The notes: a model not told the origin generated them from the sequence alone. A stretch of 64,000 nucleotides of DNA from Glandiceps talaboti (GCF_964340395.1 NC_135562.1:15073796-15137795), one strand, 5' to 3'. Numbered from the stretch's first letter, positions 39,263 to 53,259 are shown. Translations and numbers: made by a program.

Positions 39263-42200
39263 GTCATAGAATTTCACTTGGCTGATTTGTGGTTCATGCC
39301 CTACCTATAAGCGTTACTGTATAATTGTACCTTTTTCCAAAATAAATACTGGTGCATTGTCATTAAAAAACAATACTCCCCAGCCGTTTAGAATCAAGAT
39401 ACTTCTTAATATTTCTGTATTTTCATTGCAGATCTCTCCGCTATAGAACATTATTGATAAAATGCCCTTACATTTAAGTAGTGTTTCCTAAATCGTGATA
39501 ATACTGTACTGACAAATAAAAAAAACTTAGAAAGAAAAAAATGGGTGGTTGTTGGTATAGGACAAACCTCCATCCGGTCAATTTACAACAAACATACATA
39601 CACATACATACATACATACATACATACATACATACATACATACAGGCGATCTCAACTCTTGCTTTAGCTTCGATCTCACGAATCGCCTTCAAGGAAATTT
39701 CATCTTTCAGGTTTTTGTTCTTTTTCATTTTTCCAACTTAAATTAAAATAAAGATGTCCCATATTAGGTTAAAGTCGTCATATCATATCGTGCATGTGTT
39801 GTGGGAATTAAAAAAAGTACGAAGTCTTTGTGAGTCACGACGCTTCAAAAAACCTGAACCTTGTAATCATCTTGGGAGTGTTATTAGGTTTCCCCTTTTT
39901 TTTCTAGTGTTTACTTCCACTCCTTTGCACCGTTTCGGTTGGGTTACTCGAGGAGTTTATTCATTAAAATTTCCGTGCAACTCTAATCAAATCAAAGTTA
40001 CTTGCCCAATGAGAAAGTACCTTACAGTGGGTAACGGAGATGGAGTGCGTTGGTAAATCAAGCAAAACAATGGCTTTGAAATTAGCAGTAGATGCTTTGA
40101 AAAAAAAGATTGCGTCCTAGCCGGCAGGGAACTTTTTATAAGCACTGATGTAATTTGGGCGATGGTGTCAGCCGTGTCAGATGATAGTGTACACTACTTG
40201 AAAGGATGCAGGTAGTGGCCACGGCTACATCCAAATGGTCGTTTCATGTTTCCGAGCTCGAAACCTGGTTAGGGTTGTTGTATGTTTGTGATATGCCCTC
40301 CTATTAAATCCTACACAAATAAGTAGGCCAGAGAGTGCATCTCTTGGTACTTCTTACATTACAACGGCGCTATGAGATTTCCAGTAATTTAGTTTCTTCC
40401 AACGCTCTCCAAAGACAAGAGCTAGATGTCTCGGGAACCATTCGAGTTCTTCTCCGATATATCTTCTTAATTGATAGTATGGAAAAGCAGGAAGTCGGCC
40501 AGATATTCATCAAAAGAAATTATTATAAGAAATAGTATTCCAAGTACCAGCAGGGTGTATGTACGTGTACAACAGTGTAACTACAGCAAAGGTAAAACTC
40601 TCCTCAGAATTACGAAAAAAATGATAATCCCTACTCTCTGGGTGTACTTGAATTCAATGAGCGTATATTTTTCACGTTTGTATGCACAAGTTTTGTGACA
40701 ATATATTGCAGTGGATATCTTCCGTCTGTGATGAATCCTTTTCAAGTTCACTCCAGAAGTATTTAAGAGAATCGAATAGTTGTATTATCTCAAGAAGGGA
40801 GATTTTTCTTCTGAAAGTTTTAACACTCAATTGGAAAACTAGAAACAAGTCATATTGGCTTCAAGTTGTCTTATAAGGCGGCATGCTACATTTTTATATA
40901 AAATATATCTTTGTAGAGTTCGAGTAATACACTCAAGAAGTACTGCTTTAAAAGTGGTGACGCTTTTTTCATGAACGGATATCTTTGGCCGCGGACTTAG
41001 TTTCGTTTGGTACTTTTTCGTTCATAAAATGAAAAGATGAAATTAAATGAGAGTTATTTTATTTTTAATTCTATCACCGTTTCTTTTCTTTTCTCTACTT
41101 CTGAAAATTGCTTCATTTTTTCTTTGTTTCTAGAATTTGAAGTATTTCTTACCTAGCTCTTCCATTTGAAGACACGTGACAAAATTAGTCGCTTCTATTT
41201 TTAGGAGCAATTCCTTAATCTGATATCAGTTATCAGTCAAAATTTTGTGGCGAATTCAATAATAAGAACAAGTTACACGATTGTGGTCTAAATCTAAGTT
41301 AAAATTTGAAGAAAAAAAATGATATTGTGCTGAAATATTTTGGCGGGGAAATGTTTGGAACCGAAGAGCTTAATGCATAGTATGTTACCTGAAGTCACTT
41401 TGATTTGTAAAAAAAAACCTTATATATAGGGATACTAAAATAACTATAATAAGAAATTCGAACCTTTTTGGAGGTTAAAAAATTTGATTTTTGTCGCTTG
41501 AAATCACGACTCAGTTGTTCAGACGATTGTTTACACTTGTTCTTACGTGGCGAGATAGAGGTTAAAAACCACATATTTTGATATCGAAATCTGAGCTCAC
41601 TGTGTCAATATGGCATGTTCTAATCTTTCATTTAGGGTTTTGTTCTTCGATAACTGTGAAGTGGACAAGATTTGTCTTGACACATGGTCTAATGTTTGCA
41701 AAGTGTTTACAATGTCACTTGAGAGGTTTTCAACAAATACATCAATTTACTTTCATAGTCACGCACTATTGAAACTCCCTTGAAAAAGTTTTAAAAAGAT
41801 TGCACCAGGTTCGTCACTTTCACGTCACTGTTATTAACCGGGCAAAAGAACAACGCAGCGACAACGTCGTTAGACAAATAGTCTATAGTCAAGTCTTTTG
41901 TACGAACGAAATGTTCTACTCAGACACAGCGTTTAAAACATTTCTGTTCTTGGGAGTGAATCTCAAATCTTCGCCGACGTCTCATCGATTGCAAGCAACT
42001 ATAAGAAAATACTTCTGATGTCAAACCTTGCCGTATATATTTTCGATGTACAATATAACGTAATAACTCAAAGCTAGTGTCATCGAAAATTAGAGTTTTT
42101 TCTACACATAGCGTTTAAAAATATAACTTTTGCTCAAAAACGTGTACGAGAATTGTTTAACCCAGCGACTTGTCATGAACATTGTTTTCTCGTGAATGAA

Positions 42201-43761
42201 GTGTTAACTTTGATCGCCATTTTCTTTGTGTCAGTGGTTTGCACTATTCTTCTCATTCCCATGGATCAATCAAGGATTCTCCAATCATAATGCGCTCGAA
42301 CATTCTCCCAATAAAAAGGAAATCTAAAAGAAAAGATGTCTCGCGTTTTTGTTCATATTAAACTAAACCTCACACACGAGGATTAACGTGTTTTGGACCC
42401 GATGTAGTAAGTTGTTAACTAAATGTCACTATAAAAACTCGAGAACTGGAGCTAGCAACTTATAAAATTGGGAGAAAAAATTCGCATTAATGCCAACGCT
42501 CTAGATCTTACTATCAAATAAGAAAGGTAAATTCGATAGTAATAGTGCTAAACTTAAATAGTTCAGTCACGACGCTGTGCTGACTAACAGGAATATTGGT
42601 GTCATGGCTTTTCAACTAAAACAATCTCTATTTGGAAAAACAAAATAAGAGTACGGTCTAGTAAGAGAGTGACGGGTTATAATACCGAAGATTAACGAAG
42701 ACCTTTTGTCGTACTTACTCGAGACTGAGAACAGATCATACGACACACTAGATTCACTGCTATGGAAAAATTAATGGTCAGCAGTTTCCACTTCTGCAGG
42801 TTGCGTTCGTGGGTTTGCATATAATTTGATTCCGAATTACAACTTGTCTGTGTTGTGAAGAACCCACAGGAGTGTCTGCTTACAGATACGATGATAGCGT
42901 GTTGAATTCAACGACGAGCAATTAGTAATAAAGCGTCATCAATGGACAGTTTTTTTCACATCAGTATTTAAAACTTCGTAGGGTAATAATAAGTGACATC
43001 TTAAATACATTTTTCTGGCAGATGGATATTTTTTTTTTAATTGTATCATGGATCTGTATGAAACGGTGTCCGGGGAAGTACTGATTGGAGAGTGTGCATG
43101 GATTTATGTCTTCCTTCAAGTTGGTGGGCTATAGAGTGAAATAATTAACAAACAAGGACTTTAAAGGCAGATGGTTTCCTGCATTGAGATGGAAGGAGAG
43201 GAGACGAACGAAGCAACTCTGGGGAATTTCTGTCGATTCTTTTGTCTGCTTTCATTTGGTCTGCCGTACTTTATACCCATCTCTGGAGTCCCCTCCCCAC
43301 CAATTATAAACCCCCTAACAATGTCCATTTTAAACGTGTCTAAAGTACTCTATACTCAGTAAATACGCACTATTGCAATACACCACTCACGGTTTTGACT
43401 GGTTAATTCGATACAACCTGAACGATGTGCTCTCCCAACTTCTTTCTCAAACGGTTCATGCAATATCTATGTCCCATTGTAGTTTACATATACAACCACG
43501 CCAAAATAGATTTTGAGGTTTTTGTTGTAAGCATACCAAAAAGTGCGAATTGAGCATTTCTGGGGACTCTTAAAACAAATCCTAGTCGACACATGATGCG
43601 ATGTTACAATGGGATATCGACAAATGAAATCAAACACAAAGATGTAACGAACACTAACCGAATTCTCGTCTTGCGTAAAAGTCGGTATTATTTTCGACTT
43701 CATCGTTTTCACTTTCCCTTTTTGTTTTATGTCGCCGACCCAGAAGGCACTCGTCACAACG
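39262..43761. other. AT-rich stretch with one short (CATA)n, no confident gene
   Basis: A CATA array lies at 39593-39644. At 39907 a frame of about 50 codons follows an excellent acceptor-like tract (ccccttttttttctag), but no matching donor or family supports an exon. TTGGCGGGGAAA at about 41340 belongs to the dispersed motif set. No gene is supported. Confidence 0.45.
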
Positions 43762-43775
43762 AGGTCACGGGGTCA
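43762..43775 (+). promoter_or_regulatory. DR2 nuclear-receptor element
   Basis: AGGTCA, CG, GGGTCA: two consensus half-sites in direct orientation with a 2-bp spacer. DR2 is a classical arrangement for RAR/RXR in chordates and for other RXR partners in animals. It lies about 1.3 kb before the candidate mini-exon at 45062. Confidence 0.45.
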
Positions 43776-45061
43776 ATATACCGCCTTTTGCAAAATTGCC
43801 TCCGAAAAATCCAATTTCTGTCCAAGATGATCAAAAATTTGATTTCATTTTTCAAACCGTTCAAACGTTCTAACAACGTTACACGTCAAATTGAGGAGAT
43901 GAAATATAAGTTTACCTAACTATGCTCGGCGATCGAGTCTCCAATTTTCCGGCTTCACCGTTATTCACCGTTGCCTCATTTCGTTTCATTTATCGAACAC
44001 TCCTTTTTGAAAAAAACCCAAAATATTATCATGAGTACTGAACACAATCGGGTACTTTTTTTTATAAAGAGAAACAGTAAAAAGTTAATACTTTCCAGGG
44101 TAAGAACATTTTGCTTTTTTTTTCAAACAGAGAGCTGGATGTCTGCAGAGATACACGAACAGTACTCAACTTGTCATCCGAATAATTCTCAAATTTGAAT
44201 ATATATATGTCAACAAAATGAAAAAAAAAAAGTTTTGCGATTCTTTTTTTACTGCGAGAAAACTTTTTCCAGCAGTTGATTTTTTTTTCGTAGTTGGCCT
44301 TTTCTCCAAACATAGCTAGATTAGTGATATATTCTGTTCATTTTAATACTTTTGAGACATTTTGAAAAGATTAGAAAGAAAATTGTAGAAATTTAACAAA
44401 AAAAATTGAAAAGTGCTAATCGACGACGCAATTCAAAGTTAATAGGGTGGGAGATTGCATCATTTTGCACACGTTTACTGCCACAAATTTTCAGTACAAA
44501 ATTTAGTGGATAACTTTACCCCCATCGAGGGGTTGCTAAACTGATCTATATATTCATGTCTCTCACGGACTTGACTTGTTTGTGTTAAATCTAGAAGTGT
44601 GTATTCAGTGAGCTGCGCAGAATGACTCGCAACCGCAGAGGGAGGTGTGCCTTGCATCTGACGAGTCGGGGTATCCGTGAATTATAGTAAACAGCCTCAG
44701 TTCGAATGGCTACTCAATAGGCGGCACATATCAAACGAGTCAAATCTCGGCTCGCATTGGTCCCTGACTCTAGACGTCTTCATTGAACAACTCATATATT
44801 ACTGTGCAAACATAAATAATGGGTCTGTTACACGGCGAAAACCAGAGGCTACAGAGTGATCGCTGATCTCGCGGACAAGTACAAAATTCGCGCACTATCC
44901 AACGGTTTTAAGTTTTCGGGGTGTTCTCCGTGCAGACGTAGAAACCAGCGAATATTTTTAAACAAAATATTCAGGCTTTCGGTGGTGAAGCATTCGACCC
45001 ATAATTCACTGCGAATTTCCAACTTACTGTGCCGCTGGCAGCTCTCATACAACGGGGAACA
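43776..45061. other. Mixed stretch, possible upstream region of the 45062 mini-exon
   Basis: From about 44520 to 45061 the DNA becomes GC- and CG-richer, with two consecutive open frames but no ATG-led gene. This fits a 5' UTR/promoter, but composition is the only evidence. Confidence 0.35.
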
Positions 45062-45085
45062 ATGATTTCAACGAGTATACACGAG
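45062..45085 (+). CDS. Very short candidate first exon (8 codons)
   Basis: ATG opens MISTSIHE, ending GAG at donor GTAGGC (moderate quality), phase 0, at the downstream edge of a GC-richer segment. Eight codons carry almost no statistical weight. It is listed only because phase, strand and context match the other candidate alternative first exons. Confidence 0.15.
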
Positions 45086-48000
45086 GTAGGCCTTCGTCTA
45101 TTTTATTGAGAAAAAATGTTTTTGTGTGTTTGTTTAATTTCCAGTTGTTTATTTTTGTGTTGTCCTTGTGGCGAGTAAAAGTAGCCCAAACTGTCCTGTG
45201 TTGTGTGGATGAAGTAAAGGTACCGATCACGTATCTTGCATGATGTTCGGTTTATAGACAGAATTCACGCAATGGTTCATTGCTTCCATAGATATCAAAT
45301 AATCAATAATATACTGTATGGTATGAATTCATGCAATATTGCAGCGTAAATCTGATATGCGTTCTCCAGAAATATAACAGGAACGATAAACTCTGGTTTC
45401 TCAACGTTCTGGTGCGACCTCTGAAAGAATTACTGAATGCGTATGTATGTATAGTTCGATACAAACGTAGAAGTAAACGAATACAATGCGACGTGAGCTT
45501 TTTGATACCACTCTTTGTTAGGCGAACCCTCCCCTCCCCCTCCCCTCTGTCTCTATGTTGGTGTTGTCATTGCTAATTGATTTGGCCGTTCATGTACACT
45601 TAACGCATCACTGCAAGTACGAGTCAATTGCAGACGTTTGCACGAGACCAGCTCGTTTGCTATCTGGCTTTTGCTATTACATCAAAACTCTCAGTATCAG
45701 CCATATCTGCACAAAAATATGGTGTCTCCTTTCATTGAATTCTTTGTAAATGCAGACACTTTGTGACCAAAATTTGGATTCGAATTTATAAAAATGCACC
45801 AGTTCTATGAATTCAGTCCAAAATGATGCCGTAATGTACCACAAAGTTACATAAAGACGACAATTTTTGATCAATTTTGGCCTTACAGTGTTTGGTACTA
45901 AAAAGCTTGAATACCAGCCTACCCCTCGGTTGTATTGCTGCAAATCACTGTATATTCATAAGACGCGGGGTACAAAAATTTCACTCCACGTTTTACGCGA
46001 TCTGATCATACAAGGCCTCGAAGCACAATTCATTTTCCCAAAAAAATCTTCGAAGCCAGTGAAAATTGGTTTCTTTGACGACTGCATGAGAGCCGCTGAG
46101 CATATCAGGAGTGGACCCACTGGACCTCGAATCATAATCACCTGGGCGTTATTTTTTCTCTCATTGGTACACTGAGCATTCGAAACAATTTTAATGAATT
46201 TAAGGGCACTAGCTTTATTAATTTTTAGCGAAAAGGCAAGTTTGTTTTTTAATGAAATTGTTAAATATGCACATCATGCTAACAAGCTTTGTTCGTCATA
46301 CAAAGCGAAGACAGAACTTCAGCAACATCTCTGAACATAAACCATCGATGCAATAACAGACTACGAATAAAAATCGGTGGGTTTTGTGTTATTTATTTAT
46401 TTGTTGTTCCGCCAATATAACTATCCGGATTCATAGCTGTAGGTATTTTTTTGCCGATAAATGTTTATTTTGTGTTATATTTGATTGATGGTCTGACACA
46501 GCCTTCAATTATCCAGCCTGTAATATACAATTTTGAAATTAGGGAACTGAAAGCCGAACAATAACGTAGCTTTGAAATATACATGAATGTGTTGATTTAT
46601 AGTTCTATAGGTTTGCTATGTCTGTGAAATTGAACAATATCCATGAAATTGATTATTTTTTACAGTGTAGTTTAATAATACAGAACTACACGAGAAACGC
46701 TATGGCCTGTCGAGCTGTTTCATTTTTCAGCATGTTATTTCATAAAAGTGGAAAATCAAACATGATAATGACTAGCGGGGGACTGTTACTTGAGGCTCTG
46801 TATAGTCTCAGTCTGGCTTAGAACCCCTACCTTTACCTGTTGTCACAGAATCGGTAAACACCACAACACCTTACAGTGCAATACATTAATTCAGCTTTCT
46901 TCCCCACACATAAAAATAGCTACAGTTTCCCAAATACTTCAAAATACTGTGATTTGTTTTAGTATTCATATAATTATTAAGTTGAGGTAGCCATAGATTT
47001 CATCAGCACCTACAAAATACAATGGGGCTGCCATCCTTCTCGTGGTCCCAAATTCACGCCAATAAATCACACCTTTTCGAGAATTAAAACTAAATTTCTA
47101 AGAGCTATTATCATTGCTATCATTATCAATCTGTTATCGCGGTAATTGCTTGCATTATCAAAAAATGTAAATTCGATATTCGCGTGTGATGAAAATGCAA
47201 CAGTAAACATCGGCATGTTGTAATCTACATCAGTATATTTCAATGATTTCCAAGATGTTTCCCTGTAATATAGCCACAATTAAATCTTTCTTGTTGCACT
47301 TATTAACAGTTATGCTATGCTTTTTTGTCACTGCAAACTCGACTGCGTGGAACTGAGACAGACCATATCACCCCTCGTAGCCAAATAAGCCCGAAGCGAC
47401 TAACACGAATCGCCAACTACAGCTACAGTATGTTGTGACGATTGGAACGCAGATATTCAGGAGGGGAAAGTGGAATTCTCTACGAAAATAAAGACGTCGA
47501 AACGGAATATTTCAACGTTGATTAATATTTCAATTATTGTGTTTTTGTAGTAAGTTAGTACAGAGTACTACTACATAAAAGACTACCAGTGCAATAAAAC
47601 AGACTACTTCGTCGACCATGTCATTGCGTCACCTGAATAGAGAAAAAACCGCCATTTTGGTGCTTTTAAAAATCTGGTATCGGTTTTCAATGATAAGACA
47701 GTAGCTTGTTTCGTGACAACTTAGTATTCCGTGTGTGTTTTAATCCCCTCCGATCGTCTTTGTCTCGATGATGGATATATCACTGAATACACTCACGGTC
47801 TCGATGTATCCTTTTTTCTCTCTCTCTCTCTCTCGCTTTCGTTCACGCTCGATGCGTCCAAACTTTCAGGTATCGCCGCCAAGTCACCTCACCATGACTA
47901 ATCACTCTGTATATCTTTACCGCAGACATTGTATAGAAGTTCATATCGTAAACCGATCCTTGCGATTTGGAGAGACAAACGCAGCAGGCTCAGAGTTTGG

Positions 48001-51000
48001 TTTACTGAAAATTGGTCAGATAGACTGAATGAATTAAGAAAAAAAATTCAACACCCTGGGGGTTATTCACCAAGTGAGAACCGCTGTATGGTCTGAGACC
48101 TTGAGCAACTTCATGTCGAATGTGTTAAGTTCACGACAGCGCGAAGATCAGTTCAAACATGAAAACATTGCCATAACCAGTTCTAACGCCCTCAATACAA
48201 ATTTGTATTTTTTGTACATTTCTTCATAAAACGGGGGATGCCACGAGTGTGTTACCACTAGAAAATATCCTCTAATACTTAAAATATTGGTCAGTTTAAG
48301 AAAATAGACTGTGGTCACTTTTTTGGTTAATATTTGGAGCAGTATAGGTGATCAGTTTGGTGTTGTGAATGTTGGAGGGGGTGCAACGTACAAATGGGCT
48401 AGTGATTATCTTATGTGTATAAATACACTATCTTGTTTTACTGTCAATTTTCATTTCATTTCTGAATGGACGACATTAAGACACACATAAGCATATCTGG
48501 GTTGTTTATATTTCGATATGTATACTGGGGAACAGAAGCGCTCTCCATCTGTTCCATGCAAATGAAAACAAGCGAAGTATCTATTCGTTGTAAACGGTTT
48601 GGTTGAATAATAATAACAACAACAACGAATGGAGCTGTGTTATTTGTGGCAATGCTGCGAAGTGTAAAAGTGCGATGAAAAGGGTGGTTTGTTGTGGCTA
48701 GACGCCTTAAACACCAAGAATAACAAACGGTGTCGAATGAGGCACAAACGGTTTGATAATACGGGGTTACTTTCTTTTATCACTCCTTTCGAGTTCCAAT
48801 TGCGGTCCTTTCTCTCTCTGCCACATGTATTCAAGAGTGTTGGGCCAGTCTATAGACGTTCTTAGGTATTTGACACATTCCAAGTTCAATTAGGCTTATT
48901 ATGAATGTTTATAGAAGCCTTCCTCGTTGTGTACAGCAGTGTGTACGTACTCTAAGACCAGCGGTTTATATTGAACAGTAACCCCCTGCTATGGGTACAA
49001 TTTGCAGAACATTTTTTTAACGGTGACAGAGACAGAACGCATCCATCCATACAGGTACAATATTTGTTAGGACGCGGTGAAAAGGAACAAACACTGTGAA
49101 ATCATTTACAGATATCAAAAAATTAACAGATTAAAATGAAGTGTACGCAAAGATTGTGAGATCACAACCACTGCGATATTCATCGATGAAGCTGCGCAGT
49201 GGATCTGCCCGAGTCGCCATATTGAAGACTTTGAGAGAGCCCGGGATAAGATTGATTGTGTTGTAGGTTCTACGAAATCGCCATTGCTACGGACAATTTG
49301 AATATAAAACAGATATATAATATAAAACATGTAATTTTTAGACATCATCCACTCATGTTTGACATTTTGAGCAATACCAACACTTTCGTAGGGCTTCAAT
49401 CGGGGGTATGAAGCCGTACAAGTCGTTGCAATGATAACACGCGAGTATCAGATCTAGTTGACGAACAACACAACACACCACACTGTCGACTTTCGGCGTG
49501 TAATCTTGTATCAAATATTTACCACATAAAATGCAATTTTATGAAATTTCAAACTCCAAAACTAAACGAGTGAATAAAATTATTGAGAATATTCAACGAA
49601 ATCGAATGAAAATCGTTGTAATGTTTGATATTAAAATCACGGTGCGTAGAGCGTGTTTCAGAGATTGGGTTTGGGAATGACGGTGTACGTGTACATGTAA
49701 GCTGCAATGATTTAAGTAAAAAAATCTGGTATATTACATGGTCAGGACACTTACTAAAAAGCTGAAAAAAATAGCATTTTTTATGTGATAAATTTCTTTA
49801 ATAATTGCTCCACGCATGTGTTATTCCGAGTGTTACTGTTGCGAGGTAACGGCTTCGTTTTGTTTTGTGATTTCAACACAAGACACATAACCACTCAACG
49901 CATGCTTAGAGTGAAACAACGTGGTATGACGTGTATGTGTGCGTCGAATGGAACTGTTTACAGAGGAGAGGGTGTTCACATATCGACAAATTTGTAAAAG
50001 GCGTTCACTTTTTGATTTGGACATCATTTCGTTGCAGCAAACGATGGAGGCATTATGTTGTGTTACATAGCACGTTTCTGCTGTCAAAGTCGACCTGAAT
50101 ATCACCATGTAGCATTTTAGAAGACACAATGTCATTCCGTCATTGTGTGATTCTTCATTTTTTTGGGGGTGCTTGCATTAGTCCCCCCTCTTCTTGTATC
50201 CACCTGTATGCAAACATAAAAAGCTTCGGTATTAACCCCTCCTTTCAGCAAATAAGTAGTCCCTGTGCGCTTTTTCTCTTCCAGCTCTTTGTCACGCCGT
50301 ACTTGCCATTATAGCAATGGGGCTTGGATACACTGTGGGCACATAGTACTAGACGATAAAGTTGACCCTTGTTTTAACTACAAGTAGGGTATTCATCTCT
50401 CTAATTCCAACAAATTGTTAGATTTTACATTGGTGGTTGTACCGTCATCCGAAGGCCGGATTTGACCAGGGCCATTCATAGGGAATCACCCTATTGTTCG
50501 CGCGCTATTATTTCGTTTTTTGTGTCGCCCTCCGCACTATAGCTAACAGCTCACTCATTCTTTGCCAAAAGGGTACTTAATTTAACTCTACAATTGAGGA
50601 ATTATCAGTTACATTTGGACCGTTTGCAGCGCTGACTTTGATTCAAATCGTTCTTTCTGCTTTGCCTGCTTTGAAAGTGACGGTACAAGTGAAAGTACAG
50701 GCAACACATCTACCAGGGTTTCCATATGCACTACATTTATCGCGTTCCTCGTGTCTCTGTACACAACCCTTGTATTTCCATCGTCAAATGCCGTCCATTC
50801 TATTTTGCGTTTTTGAATGCCAACATCGCTGACGACACATACAGTTGACAATTTTTGTATCTTGATAGTTGTGCACACCAGGGTAGACTAAATATGTAGC
50901 CTTTTTCGTCCTACGCAAGCACCAAATTAATCGATCTTCCGCACATCACTACTCCCCCAGTCACTAAAACACGTTTCGCCTGATCTGTTCGCCACACACG

Positions 51001-53076
51001 TTCTCGTTCTTCCGTTCAAAAGTCTGTTTTAGTGAACGGTCTTTGAAATCCAAATTTGTGACTTCGGGGGTATTTTTCTGTTTTGTGGAGCAAAAAAGAT
51101 GATGAAGGCGTGAAAAGTTCCAAAGTTTAGTAAGTTCTAGAACCACGTGCAGGTGATTTCTTCTACCATACTGCCCTCCCGCATGAGTGTTTTTTTTTCT
51201 GTGTATACGTATCACTTCTCTGTACATTGAAAAGTCTAGCCTCAAGATGTTTCCAAAGCTTTTACCATGAATAGTATAACCGGTATTTCCCTCACTCGTT
51301 TCATTAATGTTGCCCATCTTCATACCATTATCACGGCGTTGTCCACTTGTTTTTTGCGGGTCGGTACTGTCGTAAGGTGATCATGTAACTTATTAGTCGC
51401 CAATCGGACTTCTCGTCCGTGTAAAGGGTACAAGATAGATGCGAGACTATGCGGATTAAAGCATCACATTTTTCGCTCAGCTGCGCCTAAATTTCTGCCC
51501 TTCGAGTCTGGAGACGTCCCTGATCGAAATTTCACGGTTTAAAACATGATGTAATCAATTTCTGCCCGGCTGGTTCCCCTTCCGTCCATAATTATGTTCC
51601 GAGATTACTCCACATTTTATACGAACTTTGCTCGATTTGGCCCCGGAGAGAAGATTTCGGACTACCGGGGTACCACCGGAAGCCTTGCCATGCCGCCAAG
51701 GGTATAGTGTAGCAATGGGTCGTATGTAAAGACTGAATAGTCGAAATTCACCGGTTTGTTGTTGTCACACCAACCGCCTCCAGGCCACTTTAGGCCTCAC
51801 CATAGCTTGACCCGGCAGTTTCAAAATAGGCTCGCAGTCAAGCTTGTCTGTTGGGGTGGCTGCTTTTCTGTGCCCTTTCAACAGTCTGCGAAACTTTCCA
51901 CTTGGAAGGGAAGAAAAGGGAGTGCCCAGAGTTACAGTAACGAAAACTTACAGATGCAGTTTGCATTGTACTTCATTTCAAACTACTAAATGTTCTCCAT
52001 TATAAACTTCCCCTCTCTCCAAGATCAGTAAAATCCTTACCTTATCACATATATTGACAAGTAAAATAAACTCATTTTAACCACCTTTATCTGAGTCAAA
52101 TAACTCTTCCATCTACTCAGTGAAGAAATTAGTAAGCATGGAAACTTTCTGTGAGTAAATAGAAAATTTACACTTTTTGCTTGAGAAAGTAGTTGCATTT
52201 TATGTAAAATATACTAAAATATACGATTTTTTAAAAATTCTTTTTATTTTTACTTTAGCTGGATAATACACCCTGAGTCTCAAAAATAGCTGGAGGTTTA
52301 TTTTTTTATTTTATGTCATTATCAGATACTAAAAATGCACTAGCGACAACTTTAAAACACAGCATAATGTAACCGTGACTGATCTTATTTTTTATGAGGT
52401 TCTTTTTCTAGATGTATTCCGGTGGATTTTTTTTTGAAGCACTTCTTAAGTTCTTCTTAATGGCCATTATTTGCAAAATCACATTCAGTCCACTTCTGAT
52501 GGCCGTGTATGCCTCCTTGTACCCAGCACTCACTATCAACACAACACACTTCATTCAGTATTCATTAGAAAAGCACTTTTGTCAATTTGTCGGGATCCTT
52601 TAGTGTACGGAGAGTATTTTGCCCCATGTCTCTATAATATAGACCTTCTCATTACACAGTTGCCATTAGAGAGGGGTTTTTTTTGTTTTGTTGTTACACA
52701 GCAGTTTGCATGCATATAAAAGCCAACATGTTCCTCTGTATAGGGGTAGGCCTGTATTTGTTTACGTGTGTGGTGCAAACAACCACCTCCCAACCTCCTA
52801 GTATCTATAGCCCCTGTTGTGTCTTTTCATGTGCAAACATGAACACAGGCTAGTTTTTTTTTAATCCAAACTTTGTTAGAACTCTCCCTAGTGGATACGA
52901 TGTTAGGACGGGTGCGGAGAATCATTATCTCGTTTCATGTGGAAGTGGACGATAACATCAAACAGTGTTGAAAAGTCTTGGAGCTAGCAGATGATCTGTG
53001 TTCGCAAGTATTCATTTTCTCGCATTTGTTGAGTGTACTATTGAGAGAGTCGAAATTGATACTGTTAGACTGTTTC
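45086..53076. other. Mixed AT-rich stretch, no confident gene
   Basis: Seen but not called: an 86-residue frame at 47768-48028 crossing a CT tract; a cysteine-rich minus-strand segment at about 50640-50780; and a CG-richer part at 51340-51960 with no splice-bounded frame. Short CAA runs lie near 48610. Confidence 0.45.
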
Positions 53077-53086
53077 CCATATAAGG
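53077..53086. promoter_or_regulatory. CArG / TATA-like box
   Basis: CCATATAAGG fits the SRF CArG consensus CC(A/T)6GG exactly and contains TATAAGG, so it could also act as a TATA box. It lies 150 bp upstream of the ATG at 53236. The segment between is GC-richer than background, consistent with a short 5' UTR beginning near 53110. Confidence 0.4.
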
Positions 53087-53235
53087 ACAGACATAGAACA
53101 AAAGCCAGGACCGGGTTGTAGTCGGCAGCTTCAAGTGGAGCGAACTATTGAATCATTAAAACAAGACGGCAGATAACTGCAGACCGGTTCACTCGGGTTC
53201 AGTTTGTCCCCTCTATCTATAAACCGCTCCAAAAG

Positions 53236-53259
53236 ATGCCATATGCTCTAGCAATAAAG
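53236..53259 (+). CDS. Short candidate first exon (8 codons)
   Basis: ATG opens MPYALAIK, ending AAG at a perfect donor GTGAGT (53260), phase 0. A CArG/TATA box lies 150 bp upstream, with a GC-richer leader between, giving a promoter-leader-ATG-donor order. The phase does not fit the nearest good acceptor (53563, which needs phase 1), so its splice partner would be elsewhere. One alternative acceptor inside that exon (after tatcccag, 53783) does keep phase 0. A second mini-frame, MFESDILSCSHR at 53329-53364, also reaches a donor in phase 0 only 70 bp on, showing how easily these arise. Confidence 0.3.

Noticed and set aside
39907-40054. Exon-like frame after a strong polypyrimidine acceptor
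   Set aside because: Only a weak internal donor (gtaacg), modest length, no recognised family; kept as an observation only.
47768-48028. 86-residue frame crossing a CT-rich acceptor-like tract
   Set aside because: The apparent coding start is the CT tract itself; neither the acceptor nor the gtatcg donor reading gives a coherent exon.
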